DNA from: Doryteuthis pealeii
Lineage: Eukaryota > Mollusca > Cephalopoda > Myopsida > Loliginidae
Reading direction: 5' to 3'
Assembly (NCBI GenBank): GCA_023376005.1
Contig: CM042147.1
Coordinates: 121,882,526 to 121,946,525 of the forward strand
Length of the DNA: 64,000 bases
The notes below the pieces were generated by a model that did no database searches, was not told where the DNA came from, and saw only the letters and a program-made list of their open reading frames with translations. A program made the translations under genes and the position numbers. Positions within the stretch are counted from its first letter, which is position 1. Each line of letters begins with the position of its first letter. Below are positions 44,515 to 56,900 of this stretch, one piece after another.

Positions 44515-44835
44515 TAGAATGATAATTAACACAGCTTAACGCCTCTACCCCAGTTATGGTCAGCGGAATAAGAACAGGATACCTCCGTGGACTAAATAAA
44601 GGGTTAGGTTCAAAGTTCTGTGATGGCTCCCGATTACGACAAGAATGTTTCTGATTATGGCAAGAAGGTTCCAGAATTTGAAAAGAAGGTTCCCGAGTCT
44701 GAGATGGTTCCCGAGTCCAAGAAGGTTCCCAAGTCCAACAAGATATACCTGAAGAAGGCTAGAGGGAACATCTGCTGAAACGTTGTACAGATAACAATGA
44801 AGATGAGGACCATAGTCCGTATAATGCAGATAATA
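44515..44835 (+). mobile_element. SINE family B with expanded internal repeats and hammerhead-like tail
   Basis: The body begins CAGGAGTAACATAGAATGAT and includes GAACAGGATACCTCCGTGG. Five or more ~20-bp units of the type AAGGTTCCCGAGTCCAA/GAC follow (44637-44745). It ends with CTGAAGAAGGCT (44749-44760), then CTGCTGAAACGTTGTAC and GAAGATGAGGACCATAGTCC. Confidence 0.85.
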
Positions 44836-45129
44836 TCATTGTTGAATTGCAAGTTAGTTCCTTGCAGAGTGCCCTATTAAAATCCTTATGTAAAAAAACC
44901 TTGCATTGATCCAGGCACTCTAAAAAGAAACATTAATACCTACTATTTAAAATATTAAATGCAAAAAAAAATTCCATGCTGATATCATTTAAATTTTACT
45001 TTTTAATTATCTTCACAAATATAAATCAACTATTAATTATTTTTGTTCAAAAAGCAAGAGCTGGCAATAGTGAATGTGTATATATATTTACTTTGTCATT
45101 AATTGTTTTATTATGTATTTACTTTGACA

Positions 45130-45297
45130 TTAATTGTTTTAGTAGTGTCACCTATTGGTGAAACCCTGGTGGCAAGGGAAGATAACCCTTTTGTACACAA
45201 GTCGATCCCAGCAGGGGCAGACAATCGCAACATTGGTAAGATGCCAGGCATCATGGTTCTCAGCTAGGGTGGACCAATGGTGATGGGTGATGTGACA
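45130..45297 (+). repeat. Family M copy
   Basis: Matches 43850-44010, including GTGTCACCTATTGGTGAAAC and CAGGGGCAGACAATCGC. Confidence 0.85.
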
Positions 45298-45629
45298 TAT
45301 ACATACACACAAACTGCCCTTTATATATGTATAGATATCATTGTTTTTACGTTGGTTTATTTTTTTGTTTAATCAACCTTTGTGGGTTATTTAATGCCAA
45401 ATCCATCCTTGTAGAACAACAGTAGTAGTAGAAGTAGTAGTATTTAACCCATAGATGATGGGGTATAACAATATCTATTGTGCATGCATATGTGGCTGCA
45501 CAGTTAGTTATATCGAATATGTTCTAGCTAGTTATATTGAATAAGTAGTAAGTCAAACCATATATATGTATAAATATATATGTATGTGTGTAGATTGAAT
45601 ATGTAGTAAATAGTAACCAGTGTGGATAA

Positions 45630-45630
<1 letters not shown>

Positions 45631-45683
<53 letters not shown>
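45631..45683. repeat. (GT)n(AT)n microsatellite
   Basis: GTGTGT block followed by about 20 AT units. The minus-strand sequence just right (45690-45775), TTTGATAAAGACATATTC and GTCGAAACAGATATC, is a decayed hammerhead-like motif. Confidence 0.9.
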
Positions 45684-45685
<2 letters not shown>

Positions 45686-45954
45686 AAAGTTGTATAGAAA
45701 AACAACAAGATGTTAATAATTTTTGCTGATAGATATCTGTTTCGACATTATGAATATGTCTTTATCAAAGCAACATTGTAAGCGGAAAAATGAAATGAAT
45801 ATATCATTACGAGGCACAGAATGCTCTTAATCAGTACCGGAATTTTAAAAAAAAAATTTTTAAATACGTATTTGTTGTTAAAAGTAAAATAAATTTTATT
45901 TTTAAAATGTTTAAGCATTTTTATCATAAAAAACTCAAAAGAGTTTGTAGTAAA

Positions 45955-45986
<32 letters not shown>

Positions 45987-46049
45987 AAGTAATGTATGCA
46001 AATGCTAAGTCAAAGAACCCATCAAAAATAAGAAAAGGATTAGAATAGA

Positions 46050-46657
46050 AAAGTGTGATAATGGCCATTGGCCAGACAGAGAGTCTGGGTTTTGACCACT
46101 TTGAGAGTTAACTGGAGGTTAGACCAGTAATAAAATGTGACCTAGATTAGAACAAAGAACTTTTCAAATCACGAGGGAGATAGACACAAATCTCATGGAC
46201 GAGATTTGATAGCGAAAATTGGAGAATCTGGGATATTTTTGAAAAGTTGGAGAGTTAGTTTTCTGGACCCCGGAGAAGTTAGTTGAGTTTTGGACGCCGA
46301 AGAAGGAAGATCAGTTCAGTTGGCCACTAGAAACCAGCTTTAGCAGAGGTCCCCAAGGGAACAGGGGGTGTCCCCCCTCTCGACAGACATTGGAGATAGA
46401 GCAGATAGAAATTGATGGAGAATGAATGCAAGTTATATGCCTCTGACCATTTTTTGATATACACCTGAAATTGTCTTGTCTTGTCTTTTCTCTCTTGTAA
46501 TAATTGTTGTTCACCTTTCGGCGGGAGGCCACAAGAGCATTTGACAGGCACAACAGGTCCTAGCAGATGACACAGACGATTAACGGCCAGATAGAATTAT
46601 ACAGAGAGATGCAGTATTGAAGTGCAAGAGCGCCCGGCCCGCCGGAGGTGTTACAGG
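46050..46657 (-). mobile_element. Possible LTR
   Basis: The minus strand starts TGTAACACCTCCGGCGGGCC, a common LTR opening, and the left side is TGTGATAATGGCC. No matching target duplication was found, so boundaries and class are uncertain. Confidence 0.35.
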
Positions 46658-46664
46658 GTATAAG

Positions 46665-47050
46665 TGGAGTTCATACCTTTTCCAAGGGTATTAGTCTAAA
46701 AGTGAACATACAGTTCCAAGTGACAGTTATCTCTGGGCTGCAGGTTCAATCCTGGCCAAGGGCGACAGTAACATAGAATAATTAACACAGCTTAACACGT
46801 GTACCTGGTCATGGTTAATGGAATGAGAACAGTCTACCCCCATGGATTCAATAAAAGGTTCGATTTGGAGTTCCGTGAAGGTTCCCAATTATGACATAAA
46901 GGCTCCCGAGTTCGACAAGAAGGCTCCAGAATTTGAGAAGTTTACCGAGTCCGACAAGAAAATACCAGAAGAAGGCAAGTGGGCATATCGTCCAAAATGT
47001 TGTGTTGATAACAATAAAGATGAAGACAATAATCCAAATAATCTAGATTA
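46665..47050 (+). mobile_element. SINE family B, full-length
   Basis: The B box CTGCAGGTTCAATCCTGGCC is preceded by CAGTTCCAAGTGACAGTTAT. The body contains CATAGAATAATTAACACAGC and GAATGAGAACAGTCTACCCC, then GGCTCC...GAGTTCGACAAGAA repeats. The hammerhead-like tail is decayed (CCAGAAGAAGGCAAG ... TCCAAAATGTTG). Confidence 0.85.
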
Positions 47051-47257
47051 CCAAGTCTCATCTAAAAAAATTCAGAGAAATACTATTTACCTATCTTTTT
47101 CCTGACTTTTATCTAATCAAATTCCCAATCAGCGCACACCTGTTTTATCTTTCTCCCTCTCCCCCTTCACCACTCAACCCCCCCCACTTCAACCTTCTCA
47201 TTATCACACATTTCTGTGGGTCTTGTGAATCAGATTAGATTTTCTTTTTGTTCTCAA

Positions 47258-48510
47258 ACTGAACATTGTGGTCTATAGGTCACTCATTACGAATTTGCAT
47301 AAAAAAATCCCACATCTCACAAGTGCAAAATATTATTGGTTGGCAGCCTTCCATCTACGAGAGACGATGGAGTAGTGTCAAAGTTTTTCTTTTTTTTTAA
47401 AACTACATAGCCTGGACGGGTTCATGTGGAGGATGAGCTGTTGCCTATGTAGCAAAACCCCCTCTCCACAGAAGAGTAACACAAATCGACTGTCTCATAC
47501 GACGCACAAAGTCCAGAATGCAAATGGCGGCGCCCACCAGTCATTAAGTAGAGACTTACCAACGGCCTGCCACTAATATTTGCATAACACCACAATTGGT
47601 CACTCTAAGTTAACTATCAATAAAGGGAGGTTATTCTAACCTACCCATACAGATAGTAATACTTGATATCACATAACTATGTGCAAACAAAATGTGAATA
47701 TGAGCAAATAAATAGATTTATTACTGCTACTTACAATTGCTTATTGCTGAACATTGTGGTCTATGGTCACTATGGTCATTACGAATTTGCCTAAAAAAAA
47801 ATCCCACATCTCACAAGTGCAAAATATTATTGGTTGGCAGCCTTCCGTCTACGAGAGACGATGGAGTAGTGTTTTTTTTTTTTTTTTTTTAACTACATAG
47901 CCTGGGCAGGTTCATGTGGAGGATGAGCTGTTGCCTATGCAGCAAATCCCCCCTCTCCACAATGCCGCTGTGATCCAAAGGAAAGGTAAGGGACCAATAC
48001 AGTTTGGCAACGGTAGTGTCGCAGGAGTTAATGGGTATCACTGGATTTCAGCATTACACCACCTTAGGGACTCTGGCTCCTGATTTGTTTTCGGGGTTTA
48101 CTCTCCTAGCCTTTCCTTGGAAGGCAGCAGAGGTTTTGTATCAGACTTCTCCCTGAGTTGATGGGTTGCCGACCAAGGCTAAGGAGCCCTGTCAAACCCA
48201 TTTGGGGATTTATGCGAGTAGTAAGTACCCCCAATCCTACTACTATCGGTGTTCCTGAAAACGAAATGAGATTAGGAATGTGGTATATTTTGCATTTGTG
48301 TATCAGATAAGCAACAGCACCTTCAGGTCAGTTTTTTTTGTTGTGGGGGGGGGGGGCAGGGATAAGTCCACTAGAGGCGTCAAATATTATATCTACATCT
48401 AAAATGACTGGTAACTCTTGCATTCCAAATAAACACTAAGAGTTCTGTATTTAAGTTTGTAAGAAGAATAACACGAATCGACCGTCTCATACGACGTACG
48501 AAGTCCAGTG
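47258..48510 (+). repeat. ~490-bp segmental tandem duplication with family E
   Basis: TGAACATTGTGGTCTAT followed by TCACAAGTGCAAAATATTAT and the family-E start occurs at 47259 and 47750. The junction sequence AACACAAATCGACTGTCTCA (47470) recurs at about 48470. The second family-E copy (47826-48272) is complete; the first is cut at about 47480. Confidence 0.85.
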
Positions 48511-48794
48511 GATTAGTGGTTAGTGGATTTTCTTCTCTCTAGATGGGGAGTGTCAGAATGGTGGATGGTGGTACCACATGTGTCAGCTTGTGGGGATTGG
48601 TTAACTAAATATGTGTATGTGTGTGTGTCTGTTTAATTGTTTTTTTGTTTATATGTGTTTATACATATTTTACTTATATGTATTTAAAACATCTGAACAT
48701 AGGCTGAGATTACTGTGGCTTGAATGTGCACTTTATACACAATGAAGATGAGGACAACAGTCCAAAATATCAAAATTATTGATAGTTGTTTGCA

Positions 48795-49045
48795 CCCTCC
48801 TGACACCAATGCCTCTCAGCCTCTTGGAAACTCTTCCTGAGTGTTCTAAGGAGGCCATCTCCTCAGATCACACCTGCCCCCTCAATTTAAAGGGGCAGGG
48901 TTTGGTTTATTGCCCAGTGCTTGAGTGACCCAAAAAGAGAATGCCAATGGGAACCATGCACTTTTTGCACTAGCCATCGCACAAGCTTCGGTTTGTGCAT
49001 GGTTTACCACATTAAAATGACCTTGTGTTGTCCCAGGCCTGGAGG
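48795..49045 (-). repeat. Repeat family J
   Basis: Minus-strand GGCACAAGG-type start, GCACAAACCGAAGCTTGTGC and GCAATAAACCAAACCCTG. Confidence 0.75.
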
Positions 49046-49068
49046 TAGGTCTGGAAATATCTTAACTA

Positions 49069-49578
49069 CACTATATTCCAAATAAAAGATTCAGTCAATC
49101 TATTATTTAACAAAAATAATCACTTCCTATGTGTGTTTAAACCATTGGAGTTTCATTAAAATTTGTTGCAATAATAAGAAATGGTTCACATTTTCAAACT
49201 TAAATACACTAGATTCAAAATAAAATATTCAGTCAATCTATTATTTAACAAAAATAATCACTTCCTATGTGTGTTTAAACCATTGGAGTTTCATTAAAAT
49301 TTGTTGCAATAATAAGAAATGGTTCACATTTTCAAACTTAAATACACTAGATTCAAAATAAAATATTCAGTCAATCTATTATTTAACAAAAATAATCACT
49401 TCCTATGTGTGTTTAAATCATTGAAGTTTCATTAAAATTTGTTGCAATAATAAGAAATGTTTCACCTTTGTAAACTTAACTACAGTACATGCTGAATAAA
49501 AGATTCAGTCAATCTATTTACAAAAATAATCACTTCCTATGTGCGTCTAAGCCATTGAAGTTTCATTAAAATTGTAGA
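49069..49578. repeat. 138-bp minisatellite, 3.7 copies
   Basis: Units start at about 49069, 49207, 49345 and 49483 and share ATTCAGTCAATCTATTATTT and CACTTCCTATGTGTGTTTAA. Confidence 0.95.
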
Positions 49579-49658
49579 TCATAGGTATACACAAATACCT
49601 GTGGGTAGAAATAGATCTATAACCGCAAAATGACTGATTTTTAAGCCCTTTTCTTTAC

Positions 49659-49661
<3 letters not shown>

Positions 49662-49713
<52 letters not shown>

Positions 49714-49798
49714 AACTTCTGACAAATAAGAATTAGATTTTGTTTATATTGTCTATTTTGTTCATATGTCTCTCTCTATCTCTCTCTATCTCTCTCCC

Positions 49799-49876
<78 letters not shown>

Positions 49877-49914
49877 CAAAATAGACAATGTAAACAAAAT
49901 CTAATTCTTATTAG
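49662..49914. repeat. AT/CT microsatellites inside a foldback
   Basis: (AT)n at 49662-49714 and (CT)n then (AT)n at 49769-49872. Arms 49723-49767 and 49873-49914 (AATAAGAATTAGATTTTGTT) are inverted copies. Confidence 0.9.
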
Positions 49915-49964
49915 GCAGAATTTTTTAGATTAGGTTCGATAATTTGTATTATTTTGATTTTTAG

Positions 49965-50790
49965 GACTGTTGTCCTCATCTTTATTGTTACTGGCTTTCT
50001 TCAGGTGTTTCTCGTAGGACTTGGGTGATAATAACAAAGAATACTTAACATAGCTTAACACTTGTACCCGGTCATGGTTAATGGAATGAGAACAATCTAC
50101 TCTGATGGATTAAATAAAGGGTTCGGTTTGAAGTTGTGTGAAGACTCCTAATTATGACATGAAGCCTCCTGAGGGTAATTTATGAGGAAGTGCGTCCCGG
50201 TCTCCCGCCTCAAAAACCGCTACCCGGTGACTATCAAAATAACAACCCCAGCTCGTCGTAATTCTTGTTTATTTATCGTAATTTGTCGTAATTCTTGTTT
50301 AGATATGAAGATGGATATATAGTTTTGAATAGACTGAGATAGATAGATAGATAAATAAACAAAATAATATAGATAGATACGAACAAATTGAGATAGATAG
50401 ATAGATATTTTCGACAAGTAAATGTATTTCGGGGGGGGGGGTCGCTCCTTTTTTTGTCGTAATTCTTGTTTATTTAAACTAAAAACAAGACATTAAACAA
50501 ACATGAATAAAAAAATCTTAGTATTTAAAGTAATATAGATAAATATGAACAAATTGAGATAGATAGATAGATGGATAGTTTTGAATAGATTGAGCTGAGT
50601 CGTTATTTTAATAGTCACCGGGCAGCAACTCTTGAGGCAGGAGACCGGGACGCACTTCCTCATAAATTACCTTCCTGAGTTCAACAAGGAGGTTCCTGAG
50701 TTTGACAAGAAACACCTGAAGATCTGAGGGCACATCACCTGAAATGTTGTGTATATAACAATAAAGATGTGTGTTACATAATTCATGGAT
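49965..50790 (+). mobile_element. SINE family B split by a TIR element
   Basis: SINE-B body (CATAGCTTAACACTTGTACC; GAATGAGAACAATCTACTC) on the left, and GAGTTTGACAAGAAACACCT plus GAAGATCTGAGGGCACATCA on the right, interrupted by 50174-50671. Confidence 0.8.
50174..50671. mobile_element. TIR element (498 bp), 8-bp target duplication
   Basis: Starts GGTAATTTATGAGGAAGTGC and ends with the inverted copy; inverted ends about 70 bp. Flanked by CTCCTGAG (50166-50173) and TTCCTGAG (50672-50679). An 8-bp duplication fits hAT- or P-type elements. The interior is GATA-rich with a G10 run at about 50431; there is no transposase. Confidence 0.85.
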
Positions 50791-50935
50791 AGCCTATGAA
50801 TTATGTAAGTAGTGTAGATATAATTTGAATTGACTCAACTGAAATTGGAGAGTTGAATGGAAAAATACTGCCGACTGTTATGATTGACATGTGGTAACCT
50901 CCATTTGACTCCCTCTCCCCGAGAAATGCACGAAC
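50772..50935 (+). mobile_element. LTR-like leader next to the tandem array
   Basis: TGTGTTACATAATTCATGGA with an internal short palindrome (ATTCATGGATAGCCTATGAAT region) resembles the TGTTACATAAT ends at 7.5 and 20.45 kb. The 260-bp array begins directly after it. Confidence 0.45.
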
Positions 50936-50939
50936 AGAA

Positions 50940-53685
50940 GCGTGTGAACAGAAGTTAAGTTTTAGTCAGTTGTGGCCATTCACTCACCGAAAGAAGTCGT
51001 TCTCTCAAGATGTCGCTTCTCACCACATGGTTTCAAGAATATTTTGGCTGTGGTTGTTTTTGACAAAGAACATAGAAAAACAAGAAGTATTTGTTAATTA
51101 ATCAACAAGAGATGAGTCAACACTCAGTTCAAACAGCCTAAACAGAAAGAAGAAATCAACCAACAGAAAAAGCCCAAAAGAAGATAGCAGACGACAAAGT
51201 AGAAAGAAATTAGTTTTAGTTAAGTTAGTTATGGCCAGTCAGTCACAGAGAGAACACGTTCTCTCAAGATGCCACTTCTCACAGCACGGTTTCAAGAAAC
51301 ACTTGGGCTGGGGTTGTTTTTAACAAAGAACATAGAAAAACAAGAAGTATTTGTTAATTAATTAACAAGAGATGAGTCAACACTCAGTTCAAACAGCCTA
51401 AACAGAAAGAAGAAATCAACCCACAGAAAAAGCCCAAAAAGAAGATAGCAGACGACAAAGTAGAAAGAAATTAGTTTTAGTTAAGTTAGTTATGGCCAGT
51501 CAGTCACAGAGAGAACACGTTCTCTCAAGATGCCACTTCTCACAGCACGGTTTCAAGAAACACTTGGGCTGGGGTTGTTTTTAACAAAGAACATAGAAAA
51601 ACAAGAAGTATTTGTTAATTAATCAACAAGAGATGAGTCAACACTCAGTTCAAACAGCCTAAACAGAAAGAAGAAATCAACCCACAGAAAAAGCCCAAAA
51701 AGAAGATAGCAGACGACAAAGTAGAAAGAAATTAGTTTTAGTTAAGTTAGTTATGGCCAGTCAGTCACAGAGAGAACACGTTCTCTCAAGATGCCACTTC
51801 TCACAGCACGGTTTCAAGAAACACTTGGGCTGGGGTTGTTTTTAACAAAGAACATAGAAAAACAAGAAGTATTTGTTAATTAATCAATAAGAGATGAGTC
51901 AACACTCAGTTCAAACAGCCTAAACAGAAAGAAGAAATCAACCAACAGAAAAAGCCCAAAAGAAGATAGCAGACGACAAAGTAGAAAGAAATTAGTTTTA
52001 GTTAAGTTAGTTATGGCCAGTCAGTCACAGAGAGAACACGTTCTCTCAAGATGCCACTTCTCACTGCACGGTTTCAAGAAAATCAGTTGTGGCCATTCAC
52101 TCACCGAAAGAAGTCGTTCTCTCAAGATGTCGCTTCTCACCATATGGTTTCAAGAATATTTTGGCTGCGGTTGTTTTTGACAAAGAACATAGAAAAACAA
52201 GAAGTATTTGTTAATTAATCAACAAGAGATGAGTCAACACTCAGTTCAAACAGCCTAAACAGAAAGAAGAAATCAACCCACAGAAAAAGCCCAAAAGAAG
52301 ATAGCATACGACAAAGTAGAAAGAAATTAGTTTTAGTTAAGTTAGTTATGGCCAGTCAGTCACAGAGAGAACACGTTCTCTCAAGATGCCACTTCTCACA
52401 GCACGGTTTCAAGAAACACTTGGGCTGGGGTTGTTTTTAACAAAGAACATAGAAAAACAAGAAGTATTTGTTAATTAATCAACAAGAGATGAGTCAACAC
52501 TCAGTTCAAACAGCCTAAACAGAAAGAAGAAATCAACCCACAGAAAAAGCCCAAAAAGAAGATAGCAGACGACAAAGTAGAAAGAAATTAGTTTTAGTTA
52601 AGTTAGTTATGGCCAGTCAGTCACAGAGAGAACACGTTCTCTCAAGATGCCACTTCTCACAGCACGGTTTCAAGAAACACTTGGGCTGGGGTTGTTTTTA
52701 ACAAAGAACATAGAAAAACAAGAAGTATTTGTTAATTAATCAACAAGAGATGAGTCAACACTCAGTTCAAACAGCCTAAACAGAAAGAAGAAATCAACCC
52801 ACAGAAAAAGCCCAAAAGAAGATAGCAGACGACAAAGTAGAAAGAAATTAGTTTTAGTTAAGTTAGTTATGGCCAGTCAGTCACAGAGAGAACACGTTCT
52901 CTCAAGATGCCACTTCTCACAGCACGGTTTCAAGAAACACTTGGGCTGGGGTTGTTTTCATAAAGAACATAGAAAAACAACAAGTCTTTGTTAATTAATC
53001 CACAAGAGATGAGCCAACACCCAGCCTGACCAGCCCAAATAGAAAGAAGAAATCAACCCACAGAAAAAGCCCAAAAGAAGATAGAAGATAAATGAAGTAG
53101 ACAGAAATTATTTTTAGTTAAGTTAGTTATGGCCAGTCAGTCACAGAGAGAACACATTCTCTCAAGATGCCACTTCTCACAGCACGGTTTCAAGAAACAC
53201 TTGGGCTGGGGTTGTTTTCACAAAGAACAAAGAAAAACAACAAGTCTTTGTTAATTAATCCACAAGAGATGAGCCAACACCCAGCCTGACCAGCCCAAAG
53301 AAGAAATCAACCCACAGAAAAAGCCCAAAAGAAGATAGAAGATAAATGAAGTAGACAGAAATTATTTTTAGTTAAGTTAGTTATGGCCAGTCAGTTACAG
53401 AGAGAACACGTTCTCTCAAGATGCCACTTCTCACAGCACGGTTTCAAGAAACACTTGGGCTGGGGTTGTTTTTAACAAAGAACATAGAAAAACAAGAAGT
53501 ATTTGTTAATTAATCAACAAGAGATGAGCCAACACCCAGCCTGACCAGCCCAAATAGAAAGAAGAAATCAACCCACAGAAAAAGCCCAAAAGAAGATAGA
53601 AGATAAATCAAGTAGACAGAAATTAGTTTTAGTTAAGTTAGTTATGGCCAGTCAGTCATAGAGAGAAGACGTTCTCTCAACAACA
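50940..53685. repeat. ~260-bp tandem array, 12 units
   Basis: The landmark TGGCCA occurs at 50973, 51232, 51493, 51754, 52014, 52090, 52349, 52610, 52870, 53130, 53384 and 53645. The unit contains GTTAAGTTAGTTATGGCCAG, AGAACACGTTCTCTCAAGAT and GGTTGTTTTTAACAAAG. A distinctive variant unit (GGCCATTCACTCACCGAAAG) starts the array and recurs at 52090 after a short junction, so a 1,117-bp block has been duplicated. Units from about 52950 on belong to a second subtype (GAGCCAACACCCAGCCTGAC). No coding frame is kept. Confidence 0.96.
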
Positions 53686-53699
53686 ACAAAAAAAAACAA

Positions 53700-53990
53700 A
53701 AAAAAAACAAATTACTATACATTTCATTAACCATTGAAATTAATTATTGAATCCAACGGTAGACACATTAGTCTCAGCTCTATAATTTCAATCAAACTTG
53801 GTTTTAAAAAGTTATTTTTCAACATAGTATATAGTATAGTAATTTCTTTTTTGTTGTTGTTTTTTAAAGCAATACGTAATCAAAAACAACCCTAATAACC
53901 CAATTCGCAAAAAAGTTAATTCATACACTGTAGTTAAACTGTCATGGATCACCACCAAATAAATTTCCGTTTTAATTTTGACGACGATTT
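53700..53990. mobile_element. Repeat family L copy
   Basis: ATTACTATACATTTCATTAA and GCAATACGTAATCAAAAACA match 37175-37470 in inverse order. Confidence 0.6.
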
Positions 53991-56900
53991 GAAAGTTTAA
54001 CCAAGAAAAGATATATCAAGATACTTATAAGAAAAAAAAACTCTCTTTTTTACCTGATAAAACGATTTAAGTTTTGATATATCCTACACCCCCCACATCC
54101 CAAGAAGAGTGTTCTTTTCAATTGTATGATAAGGATCTTGATTGTAATTTTGACCCCAATTTAATGAAATCGTGAACTGGTTCATACATAATATTGTGCA
54201 ATCCGATGTATTTATTCTGTCAGTCTGCAGTCAAACAGTCAGTCAGCCTCCCGTCCGTCCGTGGTTGAAGACGGAGAAGTTGAGGACTGCAACCAGTTTA
54301 TCAGAATTAAAAAAGAAAAAAAAAAAGGCTGACTTGAATATTTGCTTATATCGGTTGCGAAAATCCTCCATTTCTTACGTCTGACTTTTTTTTAAAAAAA
54401 GTAAGAAAAAGAAAAGCTCATTTATTTTACTTTCATTTGAACAAATGACAACAGACGGATTTTTGGAATTTTGTGGCTCACCTTTTTGGGTAAGTAGACT
54501 TGATTTTCTAATTTTTTAATGTGTATAGCATACAATACATGAAATGAAGCTTATATAGCCTGAAGGTGATTTATTTTAAGGTAATTAAAATAATAACAGT
54601 AAAATAAAAAAAATAAAAACAAACACCTAAAACAGATCCCAAGGTTACAGTGGCTTGCACGTTGTGTTTTATACACTGTATATTAAACACAACGTTCGGG
54701 CTGTTGTTCTCGTCTTTATTGTGTATATTATAAAATATACACAATAAAGACGAGGACAACAGTCCGAAATATGATTATTTTTTTAAATGGTTTTTGTTGC
54801 TTTTAATGTACATACATATTTTGAGATAAACAGAACCAAATATTTATTATTAAAATTATCACGATATTTAAAAAAATATATATCTTTTTAGAAATTGTTA
54901 TAACGGAAAAAGAAAAATTATCTAAACAATTTTTTTTTTTTACTAAAGCTTCTGTAAAGCAGTTTTTAAGTTGTTAAAAATCACTTTTTATTTATTTATT
55001 TTTCTAGTGTATATTGTAATAATTAAGAAATTCATAGAAAAGTTAATTTTATATGTAAGTTGAGGCTCTGTTCTTAAGAAGAAAAAAAAAGTGCAAATTC
55101 TAAATTAAAAAAAAAAAAAAAGAAATAGAGAAAGGGGGGAGTGCTGTCTTGCCGAAATTTCGATCATACGTAAGTTAAACATTTGTCAGTATCAATCTGC
55201 AGTACATATGACATTGTTTATCAAAGAAATGTAATAAAATTAAAATAAGAACGATTTATTATAAAAATCATTTAAAATTAGGAAGTAAAATAAAATGGTA
55301 TCTGGTTCCTATAAAAATTGTAATATAAAGCTATTCTCTTTTAATTGCAATATCACATTAGTTAAAAAGAGCTCTGTAAATGGAATTCAAAACCGTTTGA
55401 ATTATGCAATTGTCCCCAGATATACCACGTGTACCGGTTAGGCACAAGGCCCTATTAATGTGGATTCACCCACGAACCGAAGCTCATGGGTGGCAGGTGC
55501 AAAAAATACGTTGATCCCATCGGCATTCCCCCTCAAGGGGAGCGCCTCAGGCATTTGGCAATAAACCTAACCCTGTCCCTTTTAATCGAGGAGGCAGGTG
55601 TTGCCTGGTGGGTGGCTCTGGGGTCAACGTTGTTAACTTCCGTGGTTTATTATTTAGCGAATAAGAGGTACGAATATCAGCATTTAAAAAAAAAAGTTTA
55701 CCTCCAGATTATTAAACATTTTTATTTTGATACTGTAGCATTAATTTAGATAAATAACATCACTTTGAACTTTAAAAAATACCCTTTTCAAAACCTGCTA
55801 TGCAATGGCACACGTCATTGGCATTAGTGATTGTAGGGAGAAAAAGACTAAAGAAATATGACCGACGGACGAATTGTAGCTAGTTGAAGACGTTACTTTT
55901 AATCTCCCAAACAGAAACTAAAAAAACTAAAAAAAATAACCACTTTTATTTGGATGGTGAATGATCGAACACACACATATTTGTTCATTGCTAAAAAAAT
56001 TAAAAAAACATTCATTGTTGCGTCATTTTGGAGAAGCATGCAGAAAAACAAAAAAAAAAACAAACCAAAAAACAAACAAAAACAAACAACCCCTTACCAA
56101 ATAATGTAACCAACCAGACTGATTTTGAATTTCTGGGATCCAGATCCTTTTCGTTTCAAGATTCGCCTTTTTGGCAAAAATCAAAACTAATGTCCGGTTT
56201 TAGGAATTGTTCCCCTAGGTAGCTCCATTGCATCACAGTCAAGCGTAGTCAAAACCTGTCATTCCTGTAGATGGCGGGGAATACAAAAATAAAATAACAA
56301 ATAAAATAAAAGTAAAGAATACAATAGATAAATAAATAAATCAACTAGTACAATTTCGTCCCTGGTCAATTCTACACCTTATGATAACTCCGCATAACTA
56401 AAATTAAAGGTAAAACATTATCAAACAACTACGTGACCCGAACGATAATATTTTTTAATCTTTAATGAAGTTTTTACCTGGCCTCATATTCTCATCATAA
56501 CACATTACTACAGTTTAATTTTAAGATTTAACGCCGTCGAGATGATTTTTCGGTTGTTTAGATGTGCCAATTTTTCTAAAATATTTACTTATAAATGATA
56601 AAACTAACATATTTAAAAAAAACATATAAATACTAGGTACCACCAATTTTACCCTGTGAAATTTACCCCCCACCTATATTTAACACAATGAAACTTGCAG
56701 AAAAATTAATATTTTCTTGAAAAATTTTTTTCCATTCGAAAGAAAAAACATTAAACAAACTCCTGATGATTTTTAAAAAATTTTTTCACCTTACGAAAAT
56801 AATGTAAATTATGATTGAAAAACAATGTTTTCATTTTTGCACTGTTAAATCAACTGAAATTTAACGTAGCTAAAAACAAGTTACGATAAGAGTTTTTTTT

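Noticed and set aside
50772..53685. Complete LTR retrotransposon around the 260-bp array
   Set aside because: Only a TGTTACATAAT-like left end is visible; no reverse transcriptase or second LTR.
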